Assembly (NCBI RefSeq): GCF_000373105.1
Contig: NZ_KB890432.1
Span: 30,801-94,800 of the forward strand
Reading direction: 5' to 3'
DNA: 64,000 nt
DNA from: Neolewinella persica DSM 23188
Lineage (GTDB): Bacteria > Bacteroidota > Bacteroidia > Chitinophagales > Saprospiraceae
Position numbers and translations under genes: made by a program. Under the pieces are notes generated by a model that worked only from the letters and a program-made list of their open reading frames with translations, ran no database searches and had not been told where the DNA came from. Shown here in pieces: positions 8,879 through 18,055 of the stretch (position 1 is the stretch's first letter; each line of letters begins with the position of its first letter).

Positions 8879-8884
8879 TGAACA

Positions 8885-10315
8885 ATGAATGAAAAATCCA
8901 ATAAGTTAATTAGCCTTTTAGCCAGCCTGGACCGTGCACAACGGCGCGGATGTCGCAAACTGATCCAATCCCCATTCTTTTCAGCAAACGAAGATTTACT
9001 GCTCTTTTTTGAAGAAATAACTAAACGACTGGACCGTAAAAAAACACTAAATAAACAGGAAATATGGCAAGCGGTCCTTGGCAAAAAAAAGCCTTACAAC
9101 GATACCCGGTTTCGCAAATACACCTCCGATCTTTTCAAATTGATCAAAGAGTACCTGATGCAGGAAACCTTGCAGCAAGAGCCCGAACTGCGCCGGTACC
9201 TCTATTTCTCAGCGCTGGAGAAACAGCGGTCAGAAAAACTGATCAAAGGCATTGAACGGAACTGGGACGACTTAATCTCAGCGTCCAACTCAAACGATTC
9301 GCTACGCTACCTCTACTTGCACCTCCTTGAGTTCAAAAAGCACTCGCTGCTCAACTTTGACCAACGACGAAATGAGCGATCAAACGTTGAAGAGATTAGC
9401 CGTGCGCTTGATATTTACTTCATTATTTCAAAGTTGAAAGACGCCGTAAATGCAGACAGCCGGAGCGATTTCGAAAAGCAGAATTACAGCCTTCTATTAG
9501 CGGATGAAGTTGTAAACCTTCTCGACACGCAAAGTGCTTATCTTGATGAACCACTGGTAACTACTTACTACTTGATGTACAAGATGATTACCCAGACGGA
9601 CATGGACGACTACTACTACCAGTATAAGGCCATTGTCCTCGGACTGAATACGCAGTTGGTGGTTCAACCTGGTTACGCTTTCATCCACCCTGCGCTGAAT
9701 TACTGCGTGATAAAGATGAACAAAGGGCAGCGGGAGTTTTTAAACGAATACCTTGATGTTTACAAGTTTGCGCTTGAGCATAACGCTGCCTTTGAAAACG
9801 ATTCTATTGATCCCGGGGCTTTCAAAAATACTGTACAGATAGCCATGCTGTCGGGTGAATATAGTTGGGCCGAAAACTACGTTCACAGCTATCAGGACAA
9901 GCTTCCCGACGCAGATCGAGGGAATACGGTCAACTACAATCTGGCAATGATTTACTTCTACCAGAAAAAATTTGGCACCGCACAAGATTATCTGCGTGAG
10001 GTCGACTATCAAGACATCACCCTCAACCTCAACACGAAGATGATGTTGCTGGCCATTTACTATGAACTTGACGAAGACATGGTTCTCGATTCTTTCTTCG
10101 ATTCTACCATCGCCTACCTCAACCGCCACAAAGAGTTAACCGAAAACCGGGACCAACTCTACCGAAACCTGGTCCTCTACACCCGTCGCCTCACCAGGCT
10201 GTTGCCCGGAGACCTGGCCGGCATTACCAAACTAAAAGCGGACCTGAAAACCGAGCAATACGTAGCCTCCAAAAGCTGGCTCGAGGAAAAGATTCAGGAA
10301 TTCGAAAAGGTCTGA
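8885..10315 (+). CDS. Conserved-looking helical protein of unknown function
   Basis: A 476-aa soluble protein without signal peptide or membrane segment. It is almost wholly helical, rich in Leu, Tyr, Asp and Lys. The N-terminal ~110 residues (RRGCRKLIQSPFF, then NDTRFRKYTSDLFKLIKEYL) look like a small helical domain. The rest looks like irregular TPR-type helix pairs (for example YNLAMIYFYQKKFGTAQDYL). I know similar proteins only as hypothetical genes in Saprospiria-like genomes and cannot assign a function. It is divergent from the T9SS surface protein and convergent with prmC. The start at 8885 is supported by the adjacent promoter box. Confidence 0.8.
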   Translation: MNEKSNKLISLLASLDRAQRRGCRKLIQSPFFSANEDLLLFFEEITKRLDRKKTLNKQEIWQAVLGKKKPYNDTRFRKYTSDLFKLIKEYLMQETLQQEPELRRYLYFSALEKQRSEKLIKGIERNWDDLISASNSNDSLRYLYLHLLEFKKHSLLNFDQRRNERSNVEEISRALDIYFIISKLKDAVNADSRSDFEKQNYSLLLADEVVNLLDTQSAYLDEPLVTTYYLMYKMITQTDMDDYYYQYKAIVLGLNTQLVVQPGYAFIHPALNYCVIKMNKGQREFLNEYLDVYKFALEHNAAFENDSIDPGAFKNTVQIAMLSGEYSWAENYVHSYQDKLPDADRGNTVNYNLAMIYFYQKKFGTAQDYLREVDYQDITLNLNTKMMLLAIYYELDEDMVLDSFFDSTIAYLNRHKELTENRDQLYRNLVLYTRRLTRLLPGDLAGITKLKADLKTEQYVASKSWLEEKIQEFEKV

Positions 10316-10603
10316 TTTACCGGCTATTTGTGACTACCCAACCGGCGCGAAGAAATCAACTTAGCAGCATTTTAGCGCTTCGCCAGGCTGCGCCCCTTGT
10401 TGTTTCAGACCTCTCACGTGCTGCTCACAACGGCAAGGCAGTGCTATGTAAACCCAAACCGTGAAGGTTTGGGATGCAGTTGACCTGAGATCAATAGTTT
10501 TTGCTGGCGCTCAGCACCACTTAATTTCCCAAACCACTTCGAGATGAGTATAGTCGGTTACCGAACCGACACCGGTTCGCTAGGCTTCCTCGACCACGAA
10601 TTG
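10316..10603. other. Intergenic region between convergent genes
   Basis: 288 bp between the stops of the unknown helical protein and prmC. It contains a hairpin CCCAAACC-gtgaa-GGTTTGGG at 10453-10473, without a T tract, and no convincing reading frame. Confidence 0.5.
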
Positions 10604-11443
10604 CTATCTCCTGCCCATGACCATCCTCCACTTCCCCCGAAGGTCCTGCCGTGCCTCCACCTTAGTAAAGCCCCGTTCTTTCAACAAATCCACCACCCGC
10701 TCATTGTTGAATTCGTTGGTTTCGAAAAACAAGTAGCCCTCCGGCAGAAGGGTGGCGGCCGCTATTTCAGTAATCTTCCGGTAAAACAACAAGGGATCCT
10801 CCTCTGGCACAAACAGTGCCAAATCAGGTTCATGGGCAAGGGTGGAAGCCCCCATCTGGTTTTTCTCTGACGGTGGGATGTAGGGCGGATTGGACACGAT
10901 TACGTTGTAGTCGCCCTCGCCAAAAGACTGCGCTGAGGCCAACACATCTCCTTGATGAAAAACCAGGTCAAGTTCGAGTTTTTCGGCATTCTCCCGGGCA
11001 ATGTTCAGGGCATCAGTGCTGACGTCATAGCCTTCAACTGTCCACTCCGGCCGTTTATGTTTGAGCGCCAGGGCGATACAGCCCGAACCGGTGCCGATGT
11101 CCATCACCCGCAGTTCCTGCCCCGGAGCCATTTTTTCCAGCATCCATTCCACCAGCTCTTCGGTTTCCGGGCGGGGAATCAATACGTCGGGCGTTACCCT
11201 AAGCTGCAGGCCGTAGAAGTCGGCGATTCCCGTGACGTACTGCACGGGTTCCCCGGCTTTTAGTTGATTGATGGTCGTCCAGGCAAGAATCTGCTCCTCC
11301 TGGCTCAATTGCCGGGGATAACTCCCCCGGCGGTAGCCGAAAACATCCTCCAGCACCAGGCGGGATACGGAGGCTGCTTCGCCGGGGCCTAGTTGGGGGC
11401 TCAATTCGTCGATTAGGTGTTGGGTGAGTTCTAGGGTGGTCAT
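10604..11443 (-). CDS. prmC: Release factor glutamine methyltransferase
   Basis: PrmC (HemK) uses S-adenosylmethionine to methylate the glutamine of the GGQ motif in peptide-chain release factors 1 and 2. The 279-aa protein has the helical N-terminal release-factor-binding domain (about 1-80), the PETEELVEWML segment, the SAM-binding glycine loop VMDIGTGSGCIAL, and the catalytic NPPY motif in IVSNPPYIPPSE. Length and order match the family. The ATG at 11443 is immediately preceded by an array of TTGGTCTG-type words that fills the gap to dcd, so the leader of this gene is repeat DNA. Confidence 0.95.
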   Translation of the reverse strand: MTTLELTQHLIDELSPQLGPGEAASVSRLVLEDVFGYRRGSYPRQLSQEEQILAWTTINQLKAGEPVQYVTGIADFYGLQLRVTPDVLIPRPETEELVEWMLEKMAPGQELRVMDIGTGSGCIALALKHKRPEWTVEGYDVSTDALNIARENAEKLELDLVFHQGDVLASAQSFGEGDYNVIVSNPPYIPPSEKNQMGASTLAHEPDLALFVPEEDPLLFYRKITEIAAATLLPEGYLFFETNEFNNERVVDLLKERGFTKVEARQDLRGKWRMVMGRR

Positions 11444-11592
11444 ATTGGTCTCTTGGTCTGTTGGTCGTGTTGGTCTGTTGGTTGTATTGGTCTGTTGGTT
11501 GTATTGGTCTATTGGGTGGGTAAATGCAGTGACTTAACGCTCTAGCAGTTCCAAAAGACCAATAGTCCAATACAACCAACAGTCCAATAGCA
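11444..11592. repeat. Inverted pair of short tandem arrays filling the prmC-dcd gap
   Basis: The left arm (11444 to about 11515) repeats words of 8-9 bp such as ATTGGTCT and GTTGGTTGT, including a 17-bp double unit present at least twice. The right arm (about 11560-11590) carries the complementary words (GACCAATAGTCC, AATACAACCAACAG). A 40-bp non-repetitive centre separates the arms. The element starts at the base before the prmC ATG and ends 2-3 bases before the dcd stop, so it makes up the entire gap. Confidence 0.85.
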
Positions 11593-12129
11593 CTAAAAAG
11601 AGTTCTTCCACATCATACTCTCCATCGGCCGCACGGTCACCTTGTTATATTTAGCGTTGACCTTCTTGTTGTAGTAGTTCTCGATGTCGCCTTCCACGCC
11701 AAAGTAGATCAGCTGGCCGATGGGCATGCCGGCATAGACCCGCACGGGGTGCGTACAACTTATTTCGAGCGTCCAGTGGTTACAGAATCCGACGTCGCCT
11801 TTACCTGCAGTGGCGTGAATATCGATGCCGAGGCGGCCCACGGAACTTTTGCCTTCCAGGAACGGGACCGAACTGTGGGTCTCTGTGTACTCCAGGGTAA
11901 CGCCGAGGTAAAGCGTGTTGGGGTGCAGGATTAAACCTTCTTCCGGAATTTCGTCGTGGAGGATCTCATTGTGCGCCTTTGCGTCCAGGATGTGGTCCTT
12001 ATAGCGCGCAATGTACTTACCAAGATGTACGTCGTAGCTGTTCGTCCCGAGGTTCTTGCGGTCGAAGGGGGTGATGACAATTTCGCCACTGTCGATGGCG
12101 GTCAGGATTTTCTTATCGCTCCAAATCAT
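11593..12129 (-). CDS. dcd: dCTP deaminase
   Basis: This 178-aa enzyme deaminates dCTP to dUTP for thymidylate synthesis. Recognisable segments are the N-terminal MIWSDKKILTAI, the LGTNSYDVHLG strand, the GKSSVGRLGIDIHATAG core that holds the phosphate-binding Ser/Arg residues, and the WTLEISC strand with the catalytic glutamate. Whether it makes dUTP or goes directly to dUMP cannot be decided by eye. ATG at 12129. The gene reads away from the amidohydrolase operon; a paired GC-rich repeat begins 54 bp upstream of its start. Confidence 0.93.
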   Translation of the reverse strand: MIWSDKKILTAIDSGEIVITPFDRKNLGTNSYDVHLGKYIARYKDHILDAKAHNEILHDEIPEEGLILHPNTLYLGVTLEYTETHSSVPFLEGKSSVGRLGIDIHATAGKGDVGFCNHWTLEISCTHPVRVYAGMPIGQLIYFGVEGDIENYYNKKVNAKYNKVTVRPMESMMWKNSF

Positions 12130-12182
12130 GAGCGCGAAGGTAGGTTGATGGTTTGATTTGTGGGCACTTCCTGGCAGATTTC

Positions 12183-12429
12183 GGGCGGGGCCGCAGGTGC
12201 AGGGGAAGGGTTAAAGGGAGCAAAAGGGGAAGGGAACGGTCAAAATGCACAAAAAGTCCGTACCTCTAAGGGTGAGGGACTATGCCCCGAGAAGAAAGCA
12301 TTGCTTTCTCAAAATTTCACTGTTGCCAGCAGCCCAAATCTTCTCGGGGCACAGTACCTTACCCTGAAAACCGAAAAACAGCCTCCTCCTTGCTCCCTCG
12401 AACCTCCCCCTGCACCTGCGGCCGCGCCC
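12183..12429. repeat. Paired GC-rich dispersed repeat with nested hairpins
   Basis: A plus copy (12183-12201) and a minus copy (12411-12429) face each other. Between them are a perfect 12-bp inverted repeat, TGCCCCGAGAAG (12283-12294) with CTTCTCGGGGCA (12340-12351), and a palindrome AGAAAGCA-t-TGCTTTCT inside its left half. Outside it, AGGGTGAGG and CCTTACCCT nearly pair as well. The element occupies most of the 406-bp gap between divergent dcd and the first amidohydrolase gene. Confidence 0.8.
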
Positions 12430-12535
12430 TATGAACATCCGGCTTGTATTTGAGTTTCAACCCTATCTGTCCCGGTTAGTCACCTAATTAGTAACTTGCC
12501 CGGGCTATTTATAACCACACACCAACCAAAACAAC

Positions 12536-14203
12536 ATGACGAAGTATCTGCTTGGCTGTATTTGCAGCCTGCTCCTGATGTTACCGTCCGGTCTGAACGC
12601 TCAAGGGAGCGCGGAGGATCGGCCACCGGTCACCAGGGCATTCTTTCTCAACAATGCCTTTGTGGTCCAGTCGCCCGGAAAGGTGATTGACCTGGGCGGC
12701 GTCCTTATTCGCGACGGACTCATCCAGGCCGTAGGTAAAGACCTGAAGGCCCCAGCCGATGCCAAGGTCCTCGAGGCCGATTCCATGTACATCTATGCTG
12801 GCTTCATCGACGGACTGTCCAATCTTGGTGTCCCGAAGCCCAAGGACGATGAAAACGCCAACCGGGGCCGAGGCCAAAGAGAATACAACCCTTCCTACGA
12901 ACGGGCCGGCATCCAAACCGAGCGAAGCGTAACTAAAATGCTTTCTGCAGAAGACAAAGATTTGTCCGAAATGCGGGCCATTGGTTTCACCGCCGCCCAC
13001 GTAGTTCCTCACGGAGACATGCTCCCGGGTCAGGGAGCCGTCATCCTGTTGGGCGGAAAAGATGCCGGTAAAATGGTCGTCAGCGAAGGCAGTTCTTTGT
13101 TCGCTCAATTTCAGGGAGCTTCTGGTGTTTACCCGAATACTGACATGGCCATCATGTCGAAGTTCCGCGAACTGTACCAACAAGCCCGGCAACACAAAAT
13201 GCACGCGGCCAATTACGCCAAAAACGCACGCGGAATGAGCCGCCCTGCCCAGAACGACGTGCTGGAAGCCTTCGGCCCCAGCATCGACGGCGAACGGCCT
13301 ATTTTCTTTGCCGTCGACGGTATAAAGGAAATGTACCGTGCCATCACGTTGAGCAAAGAACTTGGCTTTCCACTGGCCCTGGCCGACGTAACAATGGGCC
13401 AAAAAGCCATCCCGGCAATTAAGGCCTCAGGTGCAAGTGTTTTCCTTACCCTTGACCTTCCCAAAGCCCCAAAAGAGGATAAAAAGGAAGAAGAGACCGA
13501 CGCTGAAAAATTAAAGCTGGAAGAACATCGTGCCGCCGCCATGAAAATGCACGAAGAGCAAGCCGCCATGCTTACCAAAGCAGGTATTCCTTTCGGCTTC
13601 TCAACCGTTAGCGCCAAAGCGAAGGAAGTTCGTGACAACCTGGGACGAATGATCAAAGCAGGACTCACCGAAGACCAGGCACTCACCGCCCTGACCACCG
13701 GGCCCGCTAAAATGCTCGGCTTATCTAACGTGATGGGTACCGTAGAAAAAGGGAAGATCGCTAACCTTTTGGTGACCGACCAGCCCTACTTCGCCGAAGG
13801 TGCCAACGTGCGTTACGTCTTCGTAGATGGTATGCCTTCTGAGTACGAAGTGAAGAAGAAAAAGAAAAAGAAGCCCGGTGACCCCGACGTCAAAGTCCTT
13901 GCCGCAGGCACGTGGAACCTCGAGATAGACGTCCCCATGGAACAGATGGCTTCTCCAACGCTGACAATCGTTGACGATGACGGCAGTTTAAGCGGCAGGC
14001 TCGTCAGCGGCATGGGTACCACCGAGATCAGTAGTATGAGCCTCGACGGCAATAACCTGACCTTTAGCTACACCACCGATGGTGGCGGGCAATCCGTCAC
14101 CGTTTCCTTTGACCTTACGATTGACGGCGACAGCCTGGAAGGCTCCATGGCCGCTGGAAGCTTCGGCTCCTTCGATGTCGAGGGGGACCGGGGGCCCAAG
14201 TAG
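12536..14203 (+). CDS. Secreted amidohydrolase-like protein lacking the HxH metal site
   Basis: A 555-aa protein with a signal peptide (about residues 1-22, ending LNAQG) and an amidohydrolase/imidazolonepropionase-like fold. The N-terminal composite sheet (VVQSPGKVIDLGGVLIRDG) and the C-terminal segment (GTVEKGKIANLLVTD) are clear. The family sequence PGxIDxHxH reads AGFIDGLSNLG here, and no downstream His metal ligands are evident, so it is probably not a standard metal-dependent hydrolase. After about residue 440 comes a KKKKKKK run and a ~110-aa strand-rich C-terminal domain absent from the two following paralogs. It is first of three collinear paralogs. A TCAGGAT array follows its stop codon directly. 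Confidence 0.85.
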   Translation: MTKYLLGCICSLLLMLPSGLNAQGSAEDRPPVTRAFFLNNAFVVQSPGKVIDLGGVLIRDGLIQAVGKDLKAPADAKVLEADSMYIYAGFIDGLSNLGVPKPKDDENANRGRGQREYNPSYERAGIQTERSVTKMLSAEDKDLSEMRAIGFTAAHVVPHGDMLPGQGAVILLGGKDAGKMVVSEGSSLFAQFQGASGVYPNTDMAIMSKFRELYQQARQHKMHAANYAKNARGMSRPAQNDVLEAFGPSIDGERPIFFAVDGIKEMYRAITLSKELGFPLALADVTMGQKAIPAIKASGASVFLTLDLPKAPKEDKKEEETDAEKLKLEEHRAAAMKMHEEQAAMLTKAGIPFGFSTVSAKAKEVRDNLGRMIKAGLTEDQALTALTTGPAKMLGLSNVMGTVEKGKIANLLVTDQPYFAEGANVRYVFVDGMPSEYEVKKKKKKKPGDPDVKVLAAGTWNLEIDVPMEQMASPTLTIVDDDGSLSGRLVSGMGTTEISSMSLDGNNLTFSYTTDGGGQSVTVSFDLTIDGDSLEGSMAAGSFGSFDVEGDRGPK

Positions 14204-14264
14204 TCAGGATTCAGGATTCAGGATTCAGGATTCAGGATTCAGGATTCAGGATTCAGGATTCAGG
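14204..14264 (+). repeat. Heptamer tandem array (TCAGGAT)8
   Basis: Eight complete identical TCAGGAT units plus a partial one. It begins on the base after the TAG stop of the first amidohydrolase gene and lies 58 bp before the next start codon. Confidence 0.97.
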
Positions 14265-14322
14265 AAATTAAAAATTTACCATTCATCCGTGGCTTAATCG
14301 CCTGGATTTAAAATAAAAATCA

Positions 14323-15675
14323 ATGTTCAAGCAAAGCTTGATGCTGTTCTTGCTACTTACGGTGAGCGCGCTCGCCGCCCAGGTAGAGAAAGGCAGCATC
14401 CACATTAAAAACGGCACTGTTTTGACGGTGACCAACGGCATACTGGAAAATGCCGATGTCGTGATCGAGAACGGCATCATCAGCCGCATCGGCAAAGGCC
14501 TGAAGACGCCCTCCGGGGCCAAAGTGGTTGATGCGACGGGGCAATTCGTCATGCCGGGCATCATCGATGCCCACTCCCACATCGCACTGGATGCGGTAAA
14601 CGAAAGCACTCACCCAATCACTGCAGAAGTGCAGACCGGGGATGTCCTTGATCCGCTCGACGTAGGTATCTACCGCGCACTGGCTGGTGGCGTAACGGCC
14701 ACCCACGCCATGCACGGATCGGCTAACGCCATCGGCGGACAGTGCGAAACGATCAAACTTCGTTACGGTACCTACAACCCCAGCGACCTGAAAATGGAAG
14801 GTGCCCCACGCACCATCAAATTTGCCCTGGGGGAAAACCCCATGCGGGTACACGGTGAAGGTGGCGGACTGATGTCTCGTACCCGGATGGGCATTGAGCA
14901 TACCTTCCGCCGGGCCTTCTCCGAAGCACAGCAATACCTCGCTGCGCAGGAAGCGTACACAAAAGAGAAAGCTTCCGATCCTACGGCAGTAGCTCCGATG
15001 TATGACCGGCGGTTGGAAGCCCTGGGTGACATCCTGAAGGGTGACATCATCATTCATTGCCATTCTTACCGGGCCGACGAAATCCTGATGCTGATGAATG
15101 TTTGTAAGGATTTCGGCATCAAAAAACTTGTATTCCAACACGTCAACGAAGGCTTCAAAGTAGCCCCAGAACTTGCTGAGTTCGGTGCAGGCGCTTCCGT
15201 TTTTGCTGACTGGTGGGCGTATAAGTTCGAGGTGTACTATTCCACGGCCTATAATGCAGCCATCCTGACCAGAAACGGCGTGGTAACCTCCATCAACTCC
15301 GACTCCGGTGATTACATCCGCCACCTGTTTCACCAGGCGGGAAAGACCCAACGCTACGGTAAGCTGACGGATAATGAAGCCCTCAGGCTGATCACCCTCA
15401 ACCCCGCCATTCAGCTTGGCATCGACAGTAGGGTTGGTTCACTGGAAAAAGGGAAAGACGGCGACGTTGCCATCTTCAGTGCACACCCCCTATCCGTTTA
15501 CGCCATTCCGCAAATGACCATCGTTGACGGTATCGTCCGGTTCGACATCAAGGAAGACAGCAACGACCAACGCCTTGATCCTGATCCTGAAAAAGTTGAC
15601 ATGATGATGCTCGACTACGACGAAGATCACCGGTGCATGGAAGGCACGGGTGAAGCGCTATTACACAACCACTAA
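14323..15675 (+). CDS. Secreted amidohydrolase with intact metal-ligand motifs
   Basis: A 450-aa amidohydrolase-superfamily protein with a signal peptide (about 1-19, ending LAAQ), so a periplasmic or exported metal-dependent hydrolase. The metal-binding HxH is present (PGIIDAHSHIA). Later ligands are plausible in IIHCHSYRAD, VFQHVNEGF and the aspartate of INSDSGD. The C-terminal GSLEKGKDGDVAIFSAHPL is typical of the family. The substrate is unknown; relatives include imidazolonepropionase- and Xaa-Pro dipeptidase-like enzymes. It is the only one of the three tandem paralogs with the complete site. The third gene starts 10 bp after its stop. Confidence 0.9.
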   Translation: MFKQSLMLFLLLTVSALAAQVEKGSIHIKNGTVLTVTNGILENADVVIENGIISRIGKGLKTPSGAKVVDATGQFVMPGIIDAHSHIALDAVNESTHPITAEVQTGDVLDPLDVGIYRALAGGVTATHAMHGSANAIGGQCETIKLRYGTYNPSDLKMEGAPRTIKFALGENPMRVHGEGGGLMSRTRMGIEHTFRRAFSEAQQYLAAQEAYTKEKASDPTAVAPMYDRRLEALGDILKGDIIIHCHSYRADEILMLMNVCKDFGIKKLVFQHVNEGFKVAPELAEFGAGASVFADWWAYKFEVYYSTAYNAAILTRNGVVTSINSDSGDYIRHLFHQAGKTQRYGKLTDNEALRLITLNPAIQLGIDSRVGSLEKGKDGDVAIFSAHPLSVYAIPQMTIVDGIVRFDIKEDSNDQRLDPDPEKVDMMMLDYDEDHRCMEGTGEALLHNH

Positions 15676-15685
15676 AACCAGCACC

Positions 15686-16993
15686 ATGCGTTTAATAAAA
15701 AATCCAATTCTGCTGGTCCTCGTCGTCCTTTTGACGACCGTTGCCAGCCTTTCCGCCCAGGTAGTGGGCAAAGCCTCCAAAGGGGCCTTTCTCTTGAAGA
15801 ATGCCACCATTGAAACCGTTACGAAAGGGTCGGTAAAGGGCGACCTGCTGATCAAAGACGGCAAAATTGCCAATATCGGCCCTAACCTTTCCGCCGCCGG
15901 TGCGAAGGAGATCGACTGCACGGGTAAATTCATTTATCCCGGCTTCATCGATGGAGGCACCAACCTCGGTCTGGTCGAAGTAAGTTCCGTATCCCTCACA
16001 CAGGATTCCCGCGAAGCGGGTGACGTGAAGCCCTTCCTGGAAGCGCTAACCGCCGTTAACCCCAGCTCCGTGGCCATTCCGGTTACCCGGGTGAGCGGGG
16101 TAACGACCGTAATCACCATGCCCGAAGGTGGCCTCATCCCCGGTAAGGCTGCCCTGATCAACCTGGTCGGCTATTCTCCCAATGAGATGTACGCTGGCTT
16201 TAAGGCCATGCGGATGAACTTCCCTTCCTCGGCGGCCCGCGGCCGCCGCGACAACCGGTCAGAAGAAGACCGGAAGAAAGAAGAGGAGAAGAAATTCAAG
16301 GAAATCACCGAACTGTGGGACGAAACGAAGCTTTTCGCAAAAATCAAGTCCGCCAGTGCAAAGGATGCCTCCATTGTCCAGGATTACAATCCGACACTGG
16401 AAGCCATGATTCCCGTAGTAGAAGGAAAGATGCCGCTGTTCATTGAAGTCAACCGATCCTCCGACATTCTGTCTGCCCTGAAGTGGGTCAAGAAGATGGG
16501 CGTAAAGGCCGTACTTACCGGTGTTTCGGAAGGCTGGCGGGTGGCAGACTCCATTGCTGCAGCAAAGATTCCCGTCATCACCGGCCCGGTCATCGACATG
16601 CCAGCACGGCAATCTGATCGCTATGATCGGCCTTACGCCAACGCGGGCCTTATGTCCAAAGCCGGAGTGACCGTTGCCATTCGTTCCAACGATACGGAGA
16701 ACGTGCGCGACCTCCCTTTCCACGCCGGCTTCGCAGCCGCCTATGGCATGGGGCGTGAAGAAGCGCTGAGGGCCATCACCATCGTACCCGCTCAGATCAT
16801 GGGCCTGGGTGACCGGCTCGGCTCCCTCGAAGCAGGCAAGGACGCCAACCTTTTCATCTGCGACGGTGATCCTATGGAAACCAAAACCCAGATTCAGCAG
16901 GTGTTCATCAGTGGTTGGGAAATCCCGATGAACAGCCGGCACTCGTTGTTGTACGATGAGTTTCTGGAGCGTAGCCCGGGGGTTAAGAATTAA
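15686..16993 (+). CDS. Secreted amidohydrolase-like protein lacking the HxH metal site
   Basis: A 435-aa paralog of the two preceding proteins, with a signal peptide (about 1-25, ending SLSAQ). The amidohydrolase fold is evident from LLIDGKIANIGP-type strands at the N-terminus and GSLEAGKDANLFICDGDPM near the C-terminus. The metal-ligand segment reads PGFIDGGTNLGLVE instead of PGxIDxHxH, and only the late Ser-Asn-Asp segment (RSNDTEN) recalls an active site. The ATG at 15686 is preferred over one 36 bases upstream because it directly precedes the signal peptide and lies 10 bp after the previous gene. It may work as a partner of the middle, intact enzyme; that is inference. Confidence 0.87.
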   Translation: MRLIKNPILLVLVVLLTTVASLSAQVVGKASKGAFLLKNATIETVTKGSVKGDLLIKDGKIANIGPNLSAAGAKEIDCTGKFIYPGFIDGGTNLGLVEVSSVSLTQDSREAGDVKPFLEALTAVNPSSVAIPVTRVSGVTTVITMPEGGLIPGKAALINLVGYSPNEMYAGFKAMRMNFPSSAARGRRDNRSEEDRKKEEEKKFKEITELWDETKLFAKIKSASAKDASIVQDYNPTLEAMIPVVEGKMPLFIEVNRSSDILSALKWVKKMGVKAVLTGVSEGWRVADSIAAAKIPVITGPVIDMPARQSDRYDRPYANAGLMSKAGVTVAIRSNDTENVRDLPFHAGFAAAYGMGREEALRAITIVPAQIMGLGDRLGSLEAGKDANLFICDGDPMETKTQIQQVFISGWEIPMNSRHSLLYDEFLERSPGVKN

Positions 16994-17030
16994 GCGCTGC
17001 GCGCTAGTTGCAGCAGTCGCTAGCGCTCCG

Positions 17031-17099
17031 TTGCGGGGGTTGCAGTAGTTGCAGGGAAACGCATTAGCGTTATGCCTGCAACTACTGCAACCCCCGCAA
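17031..17099. terminator. 25-bp perfect inverted repeat between convergent genes
   Basis: 17031-17055 and 17075-17099 are exact reverse complements over 25 bp, built of GTTGCAG-like words, with a 19-base loop that contains its own small hairpin (AACGC...GCGTT). It runs to the base before the WD40 gene stop at 17100. It may act as a two-way terminator, though it has no T tract, or be a repeat element like the other inverted arrays here. Confidence 0.6.
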
Positions 17100-17996
17100 C
17101 TATTGCTTCAACTTCCAGGTCAAAATCCGTCGGTCATCCCCAGCGGTGATGAGGGTTTCCTCGTCCAGCCAAAGAAGGGTATTGACGGAGTTGACGTGCC
17201 CTCGATCACGGACGACTTCGCAGACCTTGAGCAACTCCCAGGTTTTGGCATCCCACAGTTTGACCGTTTTGTCGCGGCTGGCGGTGGCGAGGTAACGGCC
17301 GTCGGGGGAGAAAGCGAGGTCGTTGATGGTGGAGTTGTGTGCGTCCAGCGGAGACGGTAGATTTTTAGACAAGGCCAGATCGAAAAACTGTAGCCGGGCG
17401 TCCCTACCTCCAGAGACAATAAACGGATAACCCAAACCGGGCTGGAACGCAAGGCAAAACACGGAAGGCGCATTGGCCATTTGGCTATCAATCAATTCAA
17501 ATGTACGTTGGTGAAGCGTGTAGATTTTACCATCACTGGCACCAACGGCAAGCAGGTCGCCAGCAGGGTAGCAGGTAATACTCCGCAACGAATTCTCGCT
17601 AACGGGCAAACTCTCTACCGTCCGCCCTGTCTTGGCGTTCCACCGGGTAAGCACGCCGTCTCCGCCAGCGGTAAAGACCTCCTCCCCTACCCTCAACACG
17701 GCAAAAACGCCTCTCGTGTGCTGCGCCACGTGGAGATTACGCTCTGGCTCCTCCGGGTAGAGCCAATGCACACCACCATCAAGTGAACCGGCAACCAGGC
17801 CGCCATCTTCAAGGGTATCAAAACTCAGGAATTTGCCACCCTCCACGTTGGCAACTGCGCGGCCAAAGTTTACGTCGTCCTTGTGCCAATGCACGAGCAG
17901 GCCATCTGCTGCTGCGGAATAAAAGCCATCCTGAGCTGGTTTCAGGGCATAGATGGCGGCATTGTGGCCAGTACGTTCTTCGGTTCGGGTCAGCAT
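17100..17996 (-). CDS. WD40-repeat beta-propeller protein
   Basis: A 298-aa protein made of about seven WD40 blades with no other domain. The clearest blades are INDLAFSPDGRYLATASRDK with VKLWD, HNAAIYALKPAQDG with LVHWHKD, and the last one ending ILTWKLKQ. WD40 propellers are protein-interaction platforms. No signal peptide or membrane segment is seen, so it should be cytoplasmic. The partner is unknown. ATG at 17996. It is convergent with the amidohydrolase operon and divergent from the small membrane protein gene, 59 bp away. Confidence 0.9.
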   Translation of the reverse strand: MLTRTEERTGHNAAIYALKPAQDGFYSAAADGLLVHWHKDDVNFGRAVANVEGGKFLSFDTLEDGGLVAGSLDGGVHWLYPEEPERNLHVAQHTRGVFAVLRVGEEVFTAGGDGVLTRWNAKTGRTVESLPVSENSLRSITCYPAGDLLAVGASDGKIYTLHQRTFELIDSQMANAPSVFCLAFQPGLGYPFIVSGGRDARLQFFDLALSKNLPSPLDAHNSTINDLAFSPDGRYLATASRDKTVKLWDAKTWELLKVCEVVRDRGHVNSVNTLLWLDEETLITAGDDRRILTWKLKQ

Positions 17997-18055
17997 ATAC
18001 TGCGAACATATTAGGCAAGTTTCCGTTGCAATAGCTGAATGCTTTTCATTACCAA

